From contig JAIUPD010000002.1 of assembly GCA_020161615.1 (NCBI GenBank), positions 1-64,000 on the forward strand: DNA of 64,000 nt, written 5' to 3'. Source of the stretch: Pseudomonadota bacterium (lineage in GTDB: Bacteria > Pseudomonadota > Alphaproteobacteria > Rhodobacterales > Rhodobacteraceae). The notes under the pieces were generated by a model. That model made no database searches, had not been told where the DNA came from, and saw nothing but the letters and a program-made list of their open reading frames with translations. This document shows positions 24,643 to 34,961 of this stretch, one piece after another (position 1 is the first letter of the stretch; each line of letters opens with the position of its first letter). A program made the position numbers and the translations under genes.

Positions 24643-26226
24643 TCAATGCCGGAAATGGCGCATGCCGGTGAAGACCATCGCCAGCCCGGCCTCGTCGGCG
24701 GCCGCGATCACCTCGGCATCGCGCATCGAGCCGCCGGGCTGGATCACGCAGGTGGCGCCGGCGGCGGCGGCTTCCATCAGCCCGTCAGGGAAGGGGAAGA
24801 ACGCGTCCGAGGCCACGGCCGAGCCAATGGTCAGGGGCTGGGGCAGGCCCAGCGCCTCGGCCATACGCTCGGCCTTTTTCGCGGCGATCAGGGCGCTGTC
24901 CACGCGGCTCATCTGGCCCGCGCCGACGCCCACCGTGGCGCCGTCCTTGACGTAGACGATGGCGTTCGACTTGACGTGTTTGGCGATTTTCCAGGCCAGC
25001 AGCAGGTCGGCCATCTGGTCAGCGGTGGGCGCCTTCTTCGTCACGACCTTCAGATCGTCCAGCCCGACAAAGCCGTTGTCCTTGTCCTGCACCAGAAAGC
25101 CGCCTGCGACCTGACGGAAGGTCAGGCCCCCGTCGCGCACATTCGGCAGCCCCTCGGTGGTCAGCAGGCGCAGGTTCTTCTTGGCGGCGAAGATCGCCTT
25201 CGCCTCGTCCGAGGCGCCGGGCGCGATCACAACCTCGGTGAAGATCCCGGTGATCTCCTGCGCGGTTTCGGCGTCGAGCGGCTGGTTCAGCGCGACGATC
25301 CCGCCGAAGGCCGAGGTCCGGTCGCAATCAAACGCCGCCTTGTAGGCCTCAAGCAGGGTCTTGCCCTTCGCCACGCCGCAGGGGTTGGCGTGCTTGATGA
25401 TGGCACAGGCGGCGCCTTCGGTCGGGTCGAATTCGGCGACCAGCTCGAAGGCGGCGTCGGTGTCGTTGATGTTGTTGTAGCTCAGTTCCTTGCCCTGATG
25501 CTGCACCGCGGTCGCGACGCCCTGACGCCCGGTGCCTTCGGTGTAGAAGGCGGCGGACTGGTGCGGGTTCTCGCCATAGCGCAGGGTCTGGGCCAGCGTA
25601 CCGGCAAAGGCGCGGCGGCGCGGGGCCTCGATTTCCAGCGTCTTGGCGAACCAGGCACTGACGGCCGCGTCATAGGCCGCCGTACGGGCATAGGTATTGG
25701 CCGCGCATTCCTGCCGGAAGCGCAGGGTGGTGCCGCCCTGTTCCAGCTGCGCCAACAGCGGCGCGTAATCCTCGGGGTCGGTGATCACGGTGACATAGGC
25801 GTGGTTCTTGGCGGCGGCGCGCAGCATGGCCGGGCCGCCGATGTCGATGTTTTCCACGCAATCGTCGTAATCGCCGCCCTTCGCCACCGTGGCCTCGAAC
25901 GGGTAGAGGTTCACCACCAGCAGGTCGATGGGCAGGATCCCGTGCTCGGCCATGGAGCCGAGGTGGCCCTGATCCTCGCGCAGCGCCAGCAGCCCACCGT
26001 GGACCATCGGGTGCAGCGTTTTCACCCGTCCGTCCATCATCTCGGGGAAACCGGTCAGCTCGGCCACGTCCTTCACCGCCAGCCCCGCCTCGCGCAGGGC
26101 CTTGGCGGTGCCGCCGGTGGACACCAGGTCAACACCCTTGGCGGCGAGCGCCTGGCCCAGTTCGATCAGTCCGCCCTTGTCGGAAACCGAAAGAAGGGCG
26201 CGTTTGACGGGGACAAGATCGGTCAT
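24643..26226 (-). CDS. purH: bifunctional AICAR formyltransferase/IMP cyclohydrolase
   Basis: A 527-residue cytoplasmic enzyme for the last two steps of IMP synthesis. The N-terminal cyclohydrolase domain shows [47 protein letters not shown] and [17 protein letters not shown]. The C-terminal transformylase domain has [14 protein letters not shown], the KHANPCGVA active-site motif and [11 protein letters not shown]. The ATG at 26226 is preceded by GAGGAAG; an upstream TTG is in frame but unlikely. It is spaced 14 nt from the heparinase-like gene and 4 nt from lspA. Confidence 0.97.
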   Translation of the reverse strand: MTDLVPVKRALLSVSDKGGLIELGQALAAKGVDLVSTGGTAKALREAGLAVKDVAELTGFPEMMDGRVKTLHPMVHGGLLALREDQGHLGSMAEHGILPIDLLVVNLYPFEATVAKGGDYDDCVENIDIGGPAMLRAAAKNHAYVTVITDPEDYAPLLAQLEQGGTTLRFRQECAANTYARTAAYDAAVSAWFAKTLEIEAPRRRAFAGTLAQTLRYGENPHQSAAFYTEGTGRQGVATAVQHQGKELSYNNINDTDAAFELVAEFDPTEGAACAIIKHANPCGVAKGKTLLEAYKAAFDCDRTSAFGGIVALNQPLDAETAQEITGIFTEVVIAPGASDEAKAIFAAKKNLRLLTTEGLPNVRDGGLTFRQVAGGFLVQDKDNGFVGLDDLKVVTKKAPTADQMADLLLAWKIAKHVKSNAIVYVKDGATVGVGAGQMSRVDSALIAAKKAERMAEALGLPQPLTIGSAVASDAFFPFPDGLMEAAAAGATCVIQPGGSMRDAEVIAAADEAGLAMVFTGMRHFRH

Positions 26227-26240
26227 TTCGGAGGGCTTCC

Positions 26241-27995
26241 TCAATCCAGGGCGAACAGGTCACGCGGCAGGGCCAGGTCGTCGTCGCGGCCGATGTCGCG
26301 AATCGCGAGCGGGGTATCGCGTGCCTTGGCGAGTGTCCAGTTTATCTGACTGCTGTCGTCCAGGATCACGCCCCGGACGACCACCTGCTGGCAGGGCCGG
26401 GGCGCCAGCCGCCCCTTTTCCAGATAGACCGAGGGCTCCAGCGACAGCCGCCCGGCGCCGTCGAATCGGAAAACCCAGATCTCGCCCGAGGGCAGCGCCA
26501 CCGACACCGCGCTGCCGTTCATATCGAGGGACGCATCGGCATCGGGGTGCAGATGGAAGCGCAAGGCATAGGAAACGCCACGCATTTTCCCCCGCATCAG
26601 CACCTGTTCGAAAGTCTTGCGGTGGGCGGGCTCCAGCGCGGCCAGCGTATCCTCGCCCAGCAGGACCCGCCCGTCGCGCCCCATGCTCAGCGTGCGGATA
26701 TGCGTCAGGCCATGGGTCGGCACATAGCCGTCGTGGCTGAGCAGCAGCGACGATCCGTCGCGCTCGTCCGACCGGTGCTGGGTGACCAGCGAGGGTCCCT
26801 CGACCAAGGGTGCGCCGCCTTCCTCGGGGCGCGAGATGCGGCCGAAGCGGGCCGAGGAAAAGCCGTCGAGCGAGAGGGTAGAATGCGAATTGGTGGCGCG
26901 CCCGGCCTTTTCCCATTCCGGCCCGAACGGCACGCCCGAGCCCGAGCTGACCACCAGCGGCCGCCGGTTCGAGGTCAGCTCGAAGGCCAGCATCGAGGCA
27001 TGGGCGAAGCGCGCGGCGGGTCCGGCTGGCGGGGCGGCGGCGTCGACCAGCACCGTTGTCCGTCCGCCTTCCAGCCGGGCATAGCCCATGGCCAGCGTCC
27101 TGTTGGGCCGTACCGGCACAGCGGCGATGGACAGGGCGTGCTCCAGCCGCCCCTCCATCCCCCGCCCGCCGCCGTGGAAGCGGCACAGCCCGCCATCGGC
27201 ATGGCGCAGCGTCCTGAGGCAGGGCGCGATCCGCCCCAGCGCGGTTTCCAGCGCCGCGGGGATCGGTGCCCCGGCATCCTCCAGCGCGCGCAGGGCCCAG
27301 GTCAGCAGGGTGAAGGTCTCCAGCAGATCCTCAGGATTGCGGCTGGCGAGGCCCCCGTCGGCGGCGATGTCATCGGTGCAGGCGCGGGTCAGGGCGCCCA
27401 CCGCCTCGGCGCGGTGCGGCTCCATCCCGATCAGGGCGAAGGCGGCGTAGAGGAGGCCGGTCAGCGCCTCGAACCGGGGCAGGCCGGGGGTGGCGTGGCG
27501 CCAGCGGCGGGCCAAGAAGGCGGTCTGCCGGCCCAAAGCGGCAAAGAAGGGCTGGTTTTCCTCGGCCTCGCGGCCCACGGTCAGGAAGACCGCGTGATGC
27601 AGCCAGCGCAGCACCCGGCGGCCGGTGACATCGGGCGTCCAGCCCGGCCCCTCGCCCATACCGAAGCGCTGGATCCAGTCGGTCACCCAGGCCTGCGCCT
27701 TGAGCCGCGCCTCGCGGTCGCCATTGGCCGCCAGATGGTCAAGCCAGGCCATGCCGTGCAATTCCGCCGCGAAGCCCTGCGAAGGGGGCTCGACATCCCA
27801 GGGCGCCAGCGTTTCGACCATATGCCCGGCCAGCAGGAAATTGCCCTGCGCCAGCTGCCGGCCCTTGGCGTAGAAGCCCACGGTGCGGGGTTCGGGCATC
27901 GAGACGAAGCCGCCCGCCGGGGGCGCCGAGCGCACCGCGCGCGCGGCAAGGCGGTTGCCCCACCGTGTCTTGCGCGCGCTCCAGCCCTGCTCCAT
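26241..27995 (-). CDS. heparinase II/III family protein
   Basis: A 584-residue protein. Residues about 40-290 look like the alpha-toroid of heparinase II/III-type lyases ([20 protein letters not shown] and [16 protein letters not shown]). The C-terminal beta domain from about 330 includes [20 protein letters not shown], where His and Tyr-equivalent residues of the fold are expected. There is no obvious signal peptide. Genes of this kind recur between rsmB and purH in Rhodobacterales, and the true substrate is not known. The ATG at 27995 was chosen for AAGGGTAAGG upstream and for the loss of family sequence before it. Confidence 0.85.
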   Translation of the reverse strand: MEQGWSARKTRWGNRLAARAVRSAPPAGGFVSMPEPRTVGFYAKGRQLAQGNFLLAGHMVETLAPWDVEPPSQGFAAELHGMAWLDHLAANGDREARLKAQAWVTDWIQRFGMGEGPGWTPDVTGRRVLRWLHHAVFLTVGREAEENQPFFAALGRQTAFLARRWRHATPGLPRFEALTGLLYAAFALIGMEPHRAEAVGALTRACTDDIAADGGLASRNPEDLLETFTLLTWALRALEDAGAPIPAALETALGRIAPCLRTLRHADGGLCRFHGGGRGMEGRLEHALSIAAVPVRPNRTLAMGYARLEGGRTTVLVDAAAPPAGPAARFAHASMLAFELTSNRRPLVVSSGSGVPFGPEWEKAGRATNSHSTLSLDGFSSARFGRISRPEEGGAPLVEGPSLVTQHRSDERDGSSLLLSHDGYVPTHGLTHIRTLSMGRDGRVLLGEDTLAALEPAHRKTFEQVLMRGKMRGVSYALRFHLHPDADASLDMNGSAVSVALPSGEIWVFRFDGAGRLSLEPSVYLEKGRLAPRPCQQVVVRGVILDDSSQINWTLAKARDTPLAIRDIGRDDDLALPRDLFALD

Positions 27996-28044
27996 GGCCC
28001 TTACCCTTCTTTTCCCTCGGGCATAGCGCCAAGGGCGGCTTCTG

Positions 28045-29268
28045 TCATCCTCTCTGGCGGAGGAGCGCCATGTAGAAGCCGTCGATGCCCCCTTCGTGAT
28101 CATCGGGGCGGATGCGCCAGCCGCCTTCCGGCGTGGCGCGTCCCAGGGGCAGGGCCGGGGTCTCGGCGATCAGGCCGGGGTGGCGGAGCAGGGCGGCGGC
28201 GACCTGCCCCTCGCCTTCCTCGGGCAAGAGGGAGCAGGTGCAATAGACCAGCCGCCCGCCGGGCTTGAGGAAGCCGAGCGCCCGGTCGAGGAGCTGCGCC
28301 TGCAAGGCGGTCAGCGCCTCCACATCGGCGGGTTTGCGCACGAAGGGCAGGTCGGGATGGCGGCGGATCGTGCCGGTGGCAGAGCAGGGCGCGTCCAGCA
28401 GCACGGCATCGACTGGCGCGGGCGGGGTCCAGTCCAGCGCATCGGCGGTGACAACTTGCGCCGTGAGCCCGGTGCGGGCGAGGTTCTCGGACAACCGATT
28501 CAGCCGCGCCGCGCTGAGGTCCAGCGCCGTGACCTCAGCGCCCATGGCCGCCAGCTGCATCGTTTTGCCCCCCGGGGCGGCGCAAAGGTCCAGCACCGCC
28601 TCGCCGGGTTGCACGTTCAGCAATGTCGCAGGCAGGGCGGCGGCGGCGTCCTGGATCCACCAATCGCCCTCGGCAAAGCCGGGCAGGGCGCTGACCTGCA
28701 CCCCCGCTGGCAACCGCCAGGAGGAGGCGACGGGCTCGGCCCCTTCGGGCGCGCTCTTGCCGGGCTTGAGGCTCAGGTCCAGGGGCGGGGTCCGGTGATG
28801 CGCCGCCTCGATGGCCTGGACGCTCTCCTCGCCCCAAATCCCCCGCAACCGGCGGCGCAGCCAGCCGGGCAGGGGCTGTACCGGCAGATCGGCCCAGCCC
28901 TCGAACCCGGCGACTCGACGCAAGACGGCATTCGCCATACCGGCGGCGCGGGCTGTCTGGCGGTCGGCTTTCAGCGCGTTCACCGTGGCGCTGACCACGC
29001 CATGCGGCGCTTCGCCCAGGTCCAGCAGTTCGACCGTCGCCACCCTGAGCGCCGCCATCACCAGGGGTGCCGGTTCGCGGGCCATCAGCGGCCCCAGCAC
29101 CGCCTGCGTGCGGGCGAAATTGCGCAGCGTGGCCAGCGCCAGCCGCTGCGCGCGGGCGCGGTCGGCGGGCTCTGCCGGCGGCAGCGACACCTCGGGCAGC
29201 ATGGCACCGCCGACAACGCCCGCCACCAGCGTGGCAGCCATGCGGCGCGGGTCTTGGCTGGGCGGCAT
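28045..29268 (-). CDS. rsmB: RsmB-like rRNA cytosine-C5 methyltransferase
   Basis: A 407-residue protein. The NusB-like RNA-binding N-terminus spans about 35-150. The SAM-binding methyltransferase domain holds VLDLCAAPGGKTMQLAAMGA, DLSAARLNRL, the catalytic-loop Cys in LLDAPCSATGTIRRHPD and the nucleophile region LVYCTCSLLPEEGEGQV. RsmB methylates C967 of 16S rRNA. As first gene of the minus-strand run it may set transcription of the heparinase-like, purH and lspA genes (inference). Confidence 0.92.
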   Translation of the reverse strand: MPPSQDPRRMAATLVAGVVGGAMLPEVSLPPAEPADRARAQRLALATLRNFARTQAVLGPLMAREPAPLVMAALRVATVELLDLGEAPHGVVSATVNALKADRQTARAAGMANAVLRRVAGFEGWADLPVQPLPGWLRRRLRGIWGEESVQAIEAAHHRTPPLDLSLKPGKSAPEGAEPVASSWRLPAGVQVSALPGFAEGDWWIQDAAAALPATLLNVQPGEAVLDLCAAPGGKTMQLAAMGAEVTALDLSAARLNRLSENLARTGLTAQVVTADALDWTPPAPVDAVLLDAPCSATGTIRRHPDLPFVRKPADVEALTALQAQLLDRALGFLKPGGRLVYCTCSLLPEEGEGQVAAALLRHPGLIAETPALPLGRATPEGGWRIRPDDHEGGIDGFYMALLRQRG

Positions 29269-29344
29269 CGGGTCCTCGGGCTTGTTTCGCGGGGGGCAGA
29301 GGGCTACCTAGCCCTTATCCCGCCGCCCGACGAGAGGAAAGCCA

Positions 29345-29521
29345 ATGTCCGCTTCCGACCTGCCACCCGCCGCGCAACGCGCCCTGGCCGAAGCCGAGGA
29401 GCGCCGCCGCAAGGCCGAGGCCGAGGCCGCGACCCTGCCCAAGGAGCTGGGCGGCCGCAACGGGCCCGAGCCCGTGCGCTACGGCGATTGGGAGAAGAAG
29501 GGGATCGCGGTCGATTTCTGA
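29345..29521 (+). CDS. DUF1674/SDHAF4 family small protein
   Basis: A 58-residue protein (ATG at 29345, TGA ending 29521). A charged, Ala/Glu-rich N-terminal half is followed by the family signature ELGGRNGPEPVRYGDWEKKG and a final VDF. The homologue SDHAF4 (Sdh8) binds flavinated SdhA and helps assemble succinate dehydrogenase. The bacterial member probably does the same (inference). It is divergent from rsmB and followed by two hairpins. Confidence 0.9.
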   Translation: MSASDLPPAAQRALAEAEERRRKAEAEAATLPKELGGRNGPEPVRYGDWEKKGIAVDF

Positions 29522-29533
29522 GGGCCGGGCCAA

Positions 29534-29588
29534 GGTGGGATGAAATCCCACCCTACGCGGGCCGTAGGATGGGCGATTCGCCCATCCT
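29534..29588. terminator. tandem hairpins between DUF1674 gene and minus-strand gene
   Basis: GGTGGGAT-GAA-ATCCCACC (29534-29552) is followed by AGGATGGGCG-ATT-CGCCCATCCT (29566-29588). They sit between two converging stops and can end transcription from both sides. The GGATGGG/CCCATCC arms recur in the hairpin at 60257-60284. Confidence 0.65.
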
Positions 29589-29590
29589 CC

Positions 29591-29950
29591 TCACCGCAGC
29601 CGGAAATCCGCGTGGATCCCCGCGCCCCGCTCGGTGACGAAGCGCAATTCGTCGCCGTCGCGCAGCACCGCCTGACAATCGGCGCCCAGATCCGTCTCGC
29701 CCCAATAGAGCGTCCGGCAGAAATATCCGTCCCGCCATTGCCATTCGCCGCTGACCGGCCGGCCCATGCCGCGCCCGGTGATCTGGCCGTCGGCCTGCAC
29801 CTCCAGCCGGATGCCCAGCCGGGTCAGCGCATGGCCCAGAACCAGTTGCCGGAATTCACCGCCGTCGCGCACCGGCTCGAAGGCCGGGGCCATGCCCGGA
29901 GTGAGCAGCCCGGGGATCAGGATCAGGACGAAGGTCAGGATCGCGCGCAT
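29591..29950 (-). CDS. small secreted protein of unknown function
   Basis: A 119-residue protein with a signal peptide (about 1-23, MRAILTFVLILIPGLL start). The mature part is short and beta-rich: FRQLVLGHALTRLGIRLEV, then SGEWQWRDGYFCRTLYWG with two cysteines (Cys78 and the one in GADCQAV) that may pair, and a C-terminal ERGAGIHADFRLR. Similar Rhodobacterales proteins are, I believe, sometimes mislabelled dihydrodipicolinate reductase, which this does not resemble. It lies 35 nt after selO on the same strand. Confidence 0.75.
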   Translation of the reverse strand: MRAILTFVLILIPGLLTPGMAPAFEPVRDGGEFRQLVLGHALTRLGIRLEVQADGQITGRGMGRPVSGEWQWRDGYFCRTLYWGETDLGADCQAVLRDGDELRFVTERGAGIHADFRLR

Positions 29951-29985
29951 GCCCCTCCTACGCAGCAGGGGCCGGATTGGTTTCG

Positions 29986-31425
29986 TCAGGTGCCGCAGAA
30001 AGTGACGTAATTGCCGAATCCCTCGGGCGCCGGGCCCTCCAGATCCTCGAAGCCGGGGCGTGGGGTGAAGGGCGCGGCCAGCGCCTCCATCAGGCGCCGC
30101 ATCGGCGTCAGGTCGCCGGCCTGCGCCGCGGCCAGCGCTTCCTCGACCCGGTGGTTGCGCGGGATGTAGAGCGGGTTCACCGCCTCCATCGCCTCCGCCG
30201 TCCGGTCGCGCCGGGTATCCCACTCGGCCAGCCAGCCCTCCAGCCGCGGGTCGCGTCCGATCAGCGCGCCCAATGGCAGCCGGTTGCCCCGGGCGACGTC
30301 CGACAGCGCGCGGAAGGCGCCGGTGAAATCCGCCCCCTGCGCCGTCAGCATGTCGAGGAAGCCGTCGATCAGCGCGTCATCGGCGGCGCTCACCCCCAGC
30401 TTCGCCCCGAAGCGCTTGCGGCGCTCGGCGGCATAGAGCCCTTCGGCCCCCTCGATCACCGCCTGCAATTCCGGCAGTGCCTCGTCGGGGTTCTCGGCGA
30501 TCAGCGGCAGCAGGGTCTCGGCCAGCCGGGCCAGGTTCCAGCGCGCCAGCAGCGGCTGGTTGCCATAGGCATAGCGGCCCTGGCTGTCGATCGAGGAAAA
30601 CACCGCCGCCGGGTCATGCGCGTCGATGAAGGCGCAGGGGCCGTAATCGATGGTCTCACCGGAAATCGTCATGTTGTCGGTGTTCATCACCCCATGCACA
30701 AACCCGACCGAGACCCACCCGGCCACCAGCGCCATCTGTCGGGCGATGACCCGGTGCAGGAAGGCGAGGTAACGGTCCTCGGTCCCGGTCAGGTCGGGGT
30801 CGTGGCGGGCAATCGCGTAATCAGCCAGCAGCCGCAGCCGCGCGGTTTCACGGCGGGCATAGAAGAACTGGAAAGTGCCCACGCGCAGATGGCTGGAGGC
30901 GACCCGCGCCAGCACCGCGCCTTGCAGCCCGGCGCCGTCGCGCCAGACCGTCTCGCCGGTCGTGGCGGCCGAGAGAGCGCGGGTGGTGGGGATGCCGAGG
31001 CCGTGCATCGCCTCGCCCAGGATCACCTCGCGCAACACCGGGCCCAGCGCCGCCTTGCCGTCGCCGCCCCGCGAAAACGGCGTCCGGCCCGAGCCCTTCA
31101 GATGGATGTCGCGGCGCTGTCCCTGCCGGTCGATCACCTCGCCCACCAGCATCGCCCGCCCGTCGCCCAGCTGCGGCGAGAAACCGCCGAACTGGTGCCC
31201 AGCATAGGCCATGGCCAGCGGCGAGGCGCCTTCGGGCATCGCGCCCCCCGTCAGCATGGCCAGCCCGGCCGGTTCCCGCAGCGCCAGAGGATCAAGGCCC
31301 AGCTCGGCCGCCAGCCCCTCGTTCAGCCAAACCAGAGCCGGTTCCGGCGCCACGGCGCCCTGGAACGGCAGATACATGCCCTCAAGCTCGCGGGCATAGG
31401 AATTGTCGAAGGGAATGGTCAGCAT
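29986..31425 (-). CDS. selO: SelO/YdiU family protein adenylyltransferase
   Basis: A 479-residue pseudokinase-fold protein that transfers AMP from ATP to Ser/Thr/Tyr residues of target proteins, linked to redox stress. Visible features: SPLAMAYAGHQFGGFSPQLG, GDGRAMLVGEV, the ATP-site HLKGSGRTPFSRGGDGKA, the catalytic-region VSVGFVHGVMNTDNMTISG and TIDYGPCAFID. Cysteines remain near the C-terminus (YVTFCGT). The ATG at 31425 has GAGGTG upstream. It follows the NAGPA-like gene by 51 nt. Confidence 0.93.
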   Translation of the reverse strand: MLTIPFDNSYARELEGMYLPFQGAVAPEPALVWLNEGLAAELGLDPLALREPAGLAMLTGGAMPEGASPLAMAYAGHQFGGFSPQLGDGRAMLVGEVIDRQGQRRDIHLKGSGRTPFSRGGDGKAALGPVLREVILGEAMHGLGIPTTRALSAATTGETVWRDGAGLQGAVLARVASSHLRVGTFQFFYARRETARLRLLADYAIARHDPDLTGTEDRYLAFLHRVIARQMALVAGWVSVGFVHGVMNTDNMTISGETIDYGPCAFIDAHDPAAVFSSIDSQGRYAYGNQPLLARWNLARLAETLLPLIAENPDEALPELQAVIEGAEGLYAAERRKRFGAKLGVSAADDALIDGFLDMLTAQGADFTGAFRALSDVARGNRLPLGALIGRDPRLEGWLAEWDTRRDRTAEAMEAVNPLYIPRNHRVEEALAAAQAGDLTPMRRLMEALAAPFTPRPGFEDLEGPAPEGFGNYVTFCGT

Positions 31426-31476
31426 GGGGCACCTCTGCCCCACCAGATAGGCGCTCGGACGCCCGGGGAAACCCCC

Positions 31477-32208
31477 TCAGCCGCCCGAGGCGACGAGGCC
31501 CACCACCGGCCCCATCGGCACGCCCCAATCGTCGCGGCCCAGTTCCGGCGCGTAGAGCCGCGAGATCCGGCCGTCGAAATAGAGCGCATTCGGCACGCCG
31601 AGTTCGTCGCGGAAGAAGCGGGCGAAGCGGTGGAAGGTGACCGGCTGGTTCGAGATCACGAAGAACGCCCGCTGCCCGTCCGCGCTGACCCCAACGCCGT
31701 TTCGCAGGTTCAGCGACTCGCTGTCGGGCAGGAAGCGCGGATGCAGGGCACCGTCGATCACCAGCATCGGTCCCGATTGCGTGGCGAAGCGGCACCGGGG
31801 CGCCTCGTCGGCGAAGCGGCGGCTTTCGATGACGGCCAGAACGCCGTCCCCGAAGCAGAAGACCCCGTTGGGCAGCAGGCCGAAATTCCCCGGTCCCGCG
31901 CGCGTGACCAGTGCGGTGCGGCGCTCGCCCTCCTCGACGTAAAGGCCCACCGGGGCGCGGTCGGGGTGATACATGCCCGCGTTCATGGCAAAGACCAGAT
32001 GCGAGCCCTGGCCCTGAAGCGCCGCGTCGATCCGGGCGAAAGAGCCGAAACGCTGCCCCTCGGCATCGTCGAGGAAAAGCCGCAGGTCCTGATCGGCCGA
32101 GGCCTCGCAGACGGTGAAGCTCAGCGTTTCGAACGCCTGGTCGCGGCATTCGGCCGAGGCGGGACCAGCCAGCAGCAGCCCCAGCGCGACGGCCAGGCTA
32201 TTCCTCAT
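31477..32208 (-). CDS. phosphodiester glycosidase family (NAGPA/DUF2233) secreted protein
   Basis: A 243-residue protein with a signal peptide (about 1-20, ending PASAE). The NAGPA-like domain shows FAMNAGMYHPDRAPVGLYVE near residue 75, NFGLLPNGVFCFGDG, RCRFATQSGPMLVIDG and NLRNGVGVSADGQ. Family members cleave GlcNAc-phosphodiesters (the uncovering enzyme in animals) or act on envelope glycans in bacteria; the bacterial substrate is generally unknown. Its ATG lies 11 nt inside the rbfA end, so the two are coupled. Confidence 0.85.
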   Translation of the reverse strand: MRNSLAVALGLLLAGPASAECRDQAFETLSFTVCEASADQDLRLFLDDAEGQRFGSFARIDAALQGQGSHLVFAMNAGMYHPDRAPVGLYVEEGERRTALVTRAGPGNFGLLPNGVFCFGDGVLAVIESRRFADEAPRCRFATQSGPMLVIDGALHPRFLPDSESLNLRNGVGVSADGQRAFFVISNQPVTFHRFARFFRDELGVPNALYFDGRISRLYAPELGRDDWGVPMGPVVGLVASGG

Positions 32209-32614
32209 CGTCCTCGTCCGGCGCGGCGACATCGGCCTGCACGCGGGGATCGTTGAAGATGCGCCGCGCGTCGTCCATGCGGTCGAAGGTGGCGTCCAGC
32301 TCGAACTTCAGATCGGGCGCGTATTTCAGCCCCAGATCGCGGGCTACGTGATGGCGGAGTTCCGCCTTGGACCGGCGCAGCGCCTTGAGCGCATCCTCGG
32401 CCCCCTCGCCGCCCAGCGGCATGACATAGGCCGTGGCATGCTTGAGGTCGGGCGAGGTGGTCACTTCGGAGACGGTGATGACCAGCCGCGACAGGTCGGG
32501 GTCATGCACATCGCCCCGTGCCAGCACCTCGGCCAGCCGGTGACGGATGACTTCGGCGACACGAAGCTGCCGCTGGGTGGGACCCGATCCCTGAGAGAAA
32601 CGTTTTGCGCACAT
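32198..32614 (-). CDS. rbfA: ribosome-binding factor A
   Basis: A 138-residue KH-fold factor for late 30S subunit maturation and cold adaptation. Typical segments are [39 protein letters not shown], and [19 protein letters not shown] ending in FELDATFD. An acidic tail (DEDDEE) follows. The ATG at 32614 has GGAGG upstream. It is divergent from dapB across 91 nt, an order common in Rhodobacterales. Confidence 0.95.
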   Translation of the reverse strand: MCAKRFSQGSGPTQRQLRVAEVIRHRLAEVLARGDVHDPDLSRLVITVSEVTTSPDLKHATAYVMPLGGEGAEDALKALRRSKAELRHHVARDLGLKYAPDLKFELDATFDRMDDARRIFNDPRVQADVAAPDEDDEE

Positions 32615-32705
32615 GACCCTCCATCTAGGGCAAGAAACCGGGCGCGGAAAGCGGTTTTCCTGCCCCCAGCCGCAGGATATGGAGGGGCGAACACAGGAGT
32701 TTGAC

Positions 32706-33527
32706 ATGACCGACACCGCCGCCCCCCTTCCCGCGATCGTGGTCAACGGCGTTTCCGGCCGCATGGGCCGGATGCTGGTGCAGGTGCTGGCGGGCTCGGA
32801 CAAGGCCCGTCTGGCGGGGGCGCTGGAGCGTCCAGGTCACCCCTGGGTCGGCAAGGATCTGGGGCTGATGCTGGGCGGGGCACCGCTGGGCGTGACCGTT
32901 TCGGACGATCCGGCGGCGGTGCTGAAGGGCGCGCAGGCGGTGGTGGATTTCACCGCCCCGGCGGCCAGCGTGGCGCTGGCGCCGGTGGCGATGGCCGCGG
33001 GCTGCGCGCATGTGATCGGCACCACGGGGCTGTCGAAGGACGACCTCGCCGCCATCGGCGAGGCGGCGAAATCGGGCGTGATCGTGCGGGCGGGGAACAT
33101 GAGCCTCGGCGTCAACCTGCTGGTGGCGCTGACCCGCAGGGTCGCCGCCGCGCTCGACGCCGATTACGACATCGAGATTGTCGAAGCGCACCACCGGCAC
33201 AAGGTCGACGCGCCCTCGGGCACGGCGCTGATGCTGGGCCAGGCCGCGGCCGAGGGGCGGGGCGTCTCGCTGGACGAGGCCGCCGTGCGGGGCCGCGACG
33301 GCATCACCGGCCCGCGGGAACGGGGCAGCATCGGCTTTTCGGCCATTCGGGCGGGCGATTACATCGGCGAACATGACGTGATCTTTGCCGCGGATGGCGA
33401 GCGGATCATCCTGCGCCATGTCGCCTCGGACCGGGGCGTCTTTGCGCGGGGCGCGGTCAAGGCCGCGCTCTGGGCGCAGGGTCAGCCGAACGGCGAATAC
33501 GACATGGCCGCTGTGCTGGGGCTCTGA
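32706..33527 (+). CDS. dapB: 4-hydroxy-tetrahydrodipicolinate reductase
   Basis: A 273-residue NAD(P)H-dependent enzyme of lysine and diaminopimelate synthesis. [13 protein letters not shown] near residue 14 is the nucleotide loop. [24 protein letters not shown], and the catalytic [19 protein letters not shown] (His pair and Lys) follow. [21 protein letters not shown] is also conserved. The ATG at 32706 follows AGGAG. The next gene starts 90 nt downstream behind spaced TGCAC repeats, so it is a separate unit. Confidence 0.97.
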   Translation: MTDTAAPLPAIVVNGVSGRMGRMLVQVLAGSDKARLAGALERPGHPWVGKDLGLMLGGAPLGVTVSDDPAAVLKGAQAVVDFTAPAASVALAPVAMAAGCAHVIGTTGLSKDDLAAIGEAAKSGVIVRAGNMSLGVNLLVALTRRVAAALDADYDIEIVEAHHRHKVDAPSGTALMLGQAAAEGRGVSLDEAAVRGRDGITGPRERGSIGFSAIRAGDYIGEHDVIFAADGERIILRHVASDRGVFARGAVKAALWAQGQPNGEYDMAAVLGL

Positions 33528-33532
33528 CGGCC

Positions 33533-33570
33533 TGCACGAAATCTGCACGAACCGCGCGGGGCTTCTGCAC
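33533..33570 (+). promoter_or_regulatory. 11-bp-spaced TGCAC repeats (cre-tag-like) before the DUF4173 operon
   Basis: TGCACGAAATCTGCAC (33533-33548) is TGCAC-N6-TGCAC, and a third TGCAC lies at 33566, exactly 33 bases from the first. E. coli CreB binds TTCAC-N6-TTCAC, the same spacing and 4 of 5 bases. The repeats lie about 50-85 nt before an operon that encodes an OmpR-type regulator, so autoregulation is likely (inference). Confidence 0.5.
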
Positions 33571-33617
33571 CTGGCGACGGGCAGGGTGGGGCGATCCACC
33601 TTGACCCGGAGCCTTTC

Positions 33618-34961
33618 ATGCAGACCCGTATTTCCCCGCTCGCGCGGCTTGCCGCGCTGATTTTCCTCGTCCTGCTGGGCGACTGGCTGTTCTGGCATCA
33701 GGACAGGGGCCTGTCCCTGGCATTGTTTGTCTTCGCCATCTTTGCTGCCGCCAGCTGGTCGGTCCGGCCGCTCAGCCGCCTGGTCGGTCCCGGCCTGCTG
33801 CTGCTCGCCGCCGTGCTGCCGGTCATCGAGATGCTGCAGGCCCTGTCCCTAGCCTTCCTCGCCGCCGGGCTGGTCCTCGCCCTGGCCTGGGTCCATGGGC
33901 CGCTGAGCGCCGCGCCCGGTTATGCGCTGTCCCTGCCCGGGCGCTGGCTGGCGCCGCTGAACCCGGCGCGCAACCTTCGCGCGCTGCGGGCCCTGCCGGC
34001 CGAGGCCGGGACGATCCGTCGCCAGCTGGCCCTCTGGGCCTTTCCGCTGGGGGGCAGCGCCGTGTTCATTGCGCTGCTGATGGATGCGAACCCGGTGCTG
34101 TCGCAGCTTTTCTCGCTGGATCTGGACCTGTTCCGTGCGCTGAAACGGGGGCTCTTCTGGGCCGGGATCGCCCTCATGGTCGCGCCTTTCCTGACCCCCG
34201 CACCCGTTACCGCCTCCCTGCAGTGGCGCTTGCCGGGCAGCGGGCTGAGCGCGGGCTCGGTGATCCGGGCGCTGATCCTCTTCAATCTGGTGATCGGCCT
34301 GCAGACCCTGACCGATCTGTCGATCCTTGTGGCGGGCGCCGATCTGCCTGAGGGGATGAGCTTTGCCGATTACGCCCATCGCGGCGCCTATCCGCTGCTG
34401 GCGACCGCGATGCTTGCCGGGGCCTTCGCGCTGGCCGCCCGGCCGTTCCTGTCGGCGCATCCGGCGATCAAGCCGCTGCTGGGGCTGTGGCTGGGGCAGA
34501 ACATGGTGCTTTGCGGCGCGGCGGCCCTGCGGCTCGACCTTTATATCGAGGCTTACGGGCTGACCTATCTGCGGCTCCATGCGCTGATCTGGATGGGGCT
34601 GGTGGCGGCGGGGCTGGGGCTGTGCCTGTGGCAAGTGCTGGCCGGGCGCGGCAATCGCTGGCTGCTGCTCCGGGCCGGGGGGCTGGGGCTCGTCACGCTC
34701 TATGTCGCCTGTTTCGTCAATTTCGCCGGGATCATCGCCGCGCAGAACCTCTCGCATCCCAATACTGATCCAAATTACGTCTGCGATCTGGGGCCGATGG
34801 CGGCGTTGGCCTGGGCCGAGGCCGCGAACCCGCCGCCCCCGGGCTTCCGTCTGGGCAGTTGCGGCGCGCGGCACGCACCCGTGACCCGGGGCTGGCGGGA
34901 TTGGGGCTTCCGGGCGTGGCGGCTGCGCCATAATCTCGCGGCACTGGAGGCTGCCCGATGA
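33618..34961 (+). CDS. DUF4173 family membrane protein
   Basis: A 447-residue polytopic membrane protein with about 10-12 hydrophobic segments. Family landmarks include LDLDLFRALKRGLFWAGIAL near residue 170, FNLVIGLQTLTDLSIL near 220, YAHRGAYPLLATAMLAGAF near 255 and a periplasmic-looking C-terminal part with DPNYVCDLGPMAALAWAEA. Function is not established. The stop overlaps the response-regulator ATG by 4 nt, so it belongs with a two-component system, like CreD in the E. coli cre operon, though it is not a CreD homologue. Confidence 0.85.
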   Translation: MQTRISPLARLAALIFLVLLGDWLFWHQDRGLSLALFVFAIFAAASWSVRPLSRLVGPGLLLLAAVLPVIEMLQALSLAFLAAGLVLALAWVHGPLSAAPGYALSLPGRWLAPLNPARNLRALRALPAEAGTIRRQLALWAFPLGGSAVFIALLMDANPVLSQLFSLDLDLFRALKRGLFWAGIALMVAPFLTPAPVTASLQWRLPGSGLSAGSVIRALILFNLVIGLQTLTDLSILVAGADLPEGMSFADYAHRGAYPLLATAMLAGAFALAARPFLSAHPAIKPLLGLWLGQNMVLCGAAALRLDLYIEAYGLTYLRLHALIWMGLVAAGLGLCLWQVLAGRGNRWLLLRAGGLGLVTLYVACFVNFAGIIAAQNLSHPNTDPNYVCDLGPMAALAWAEAANPPPPGFRLGSCGARHAPVTRGWRDWGFRAWRLRHNLAALEAAR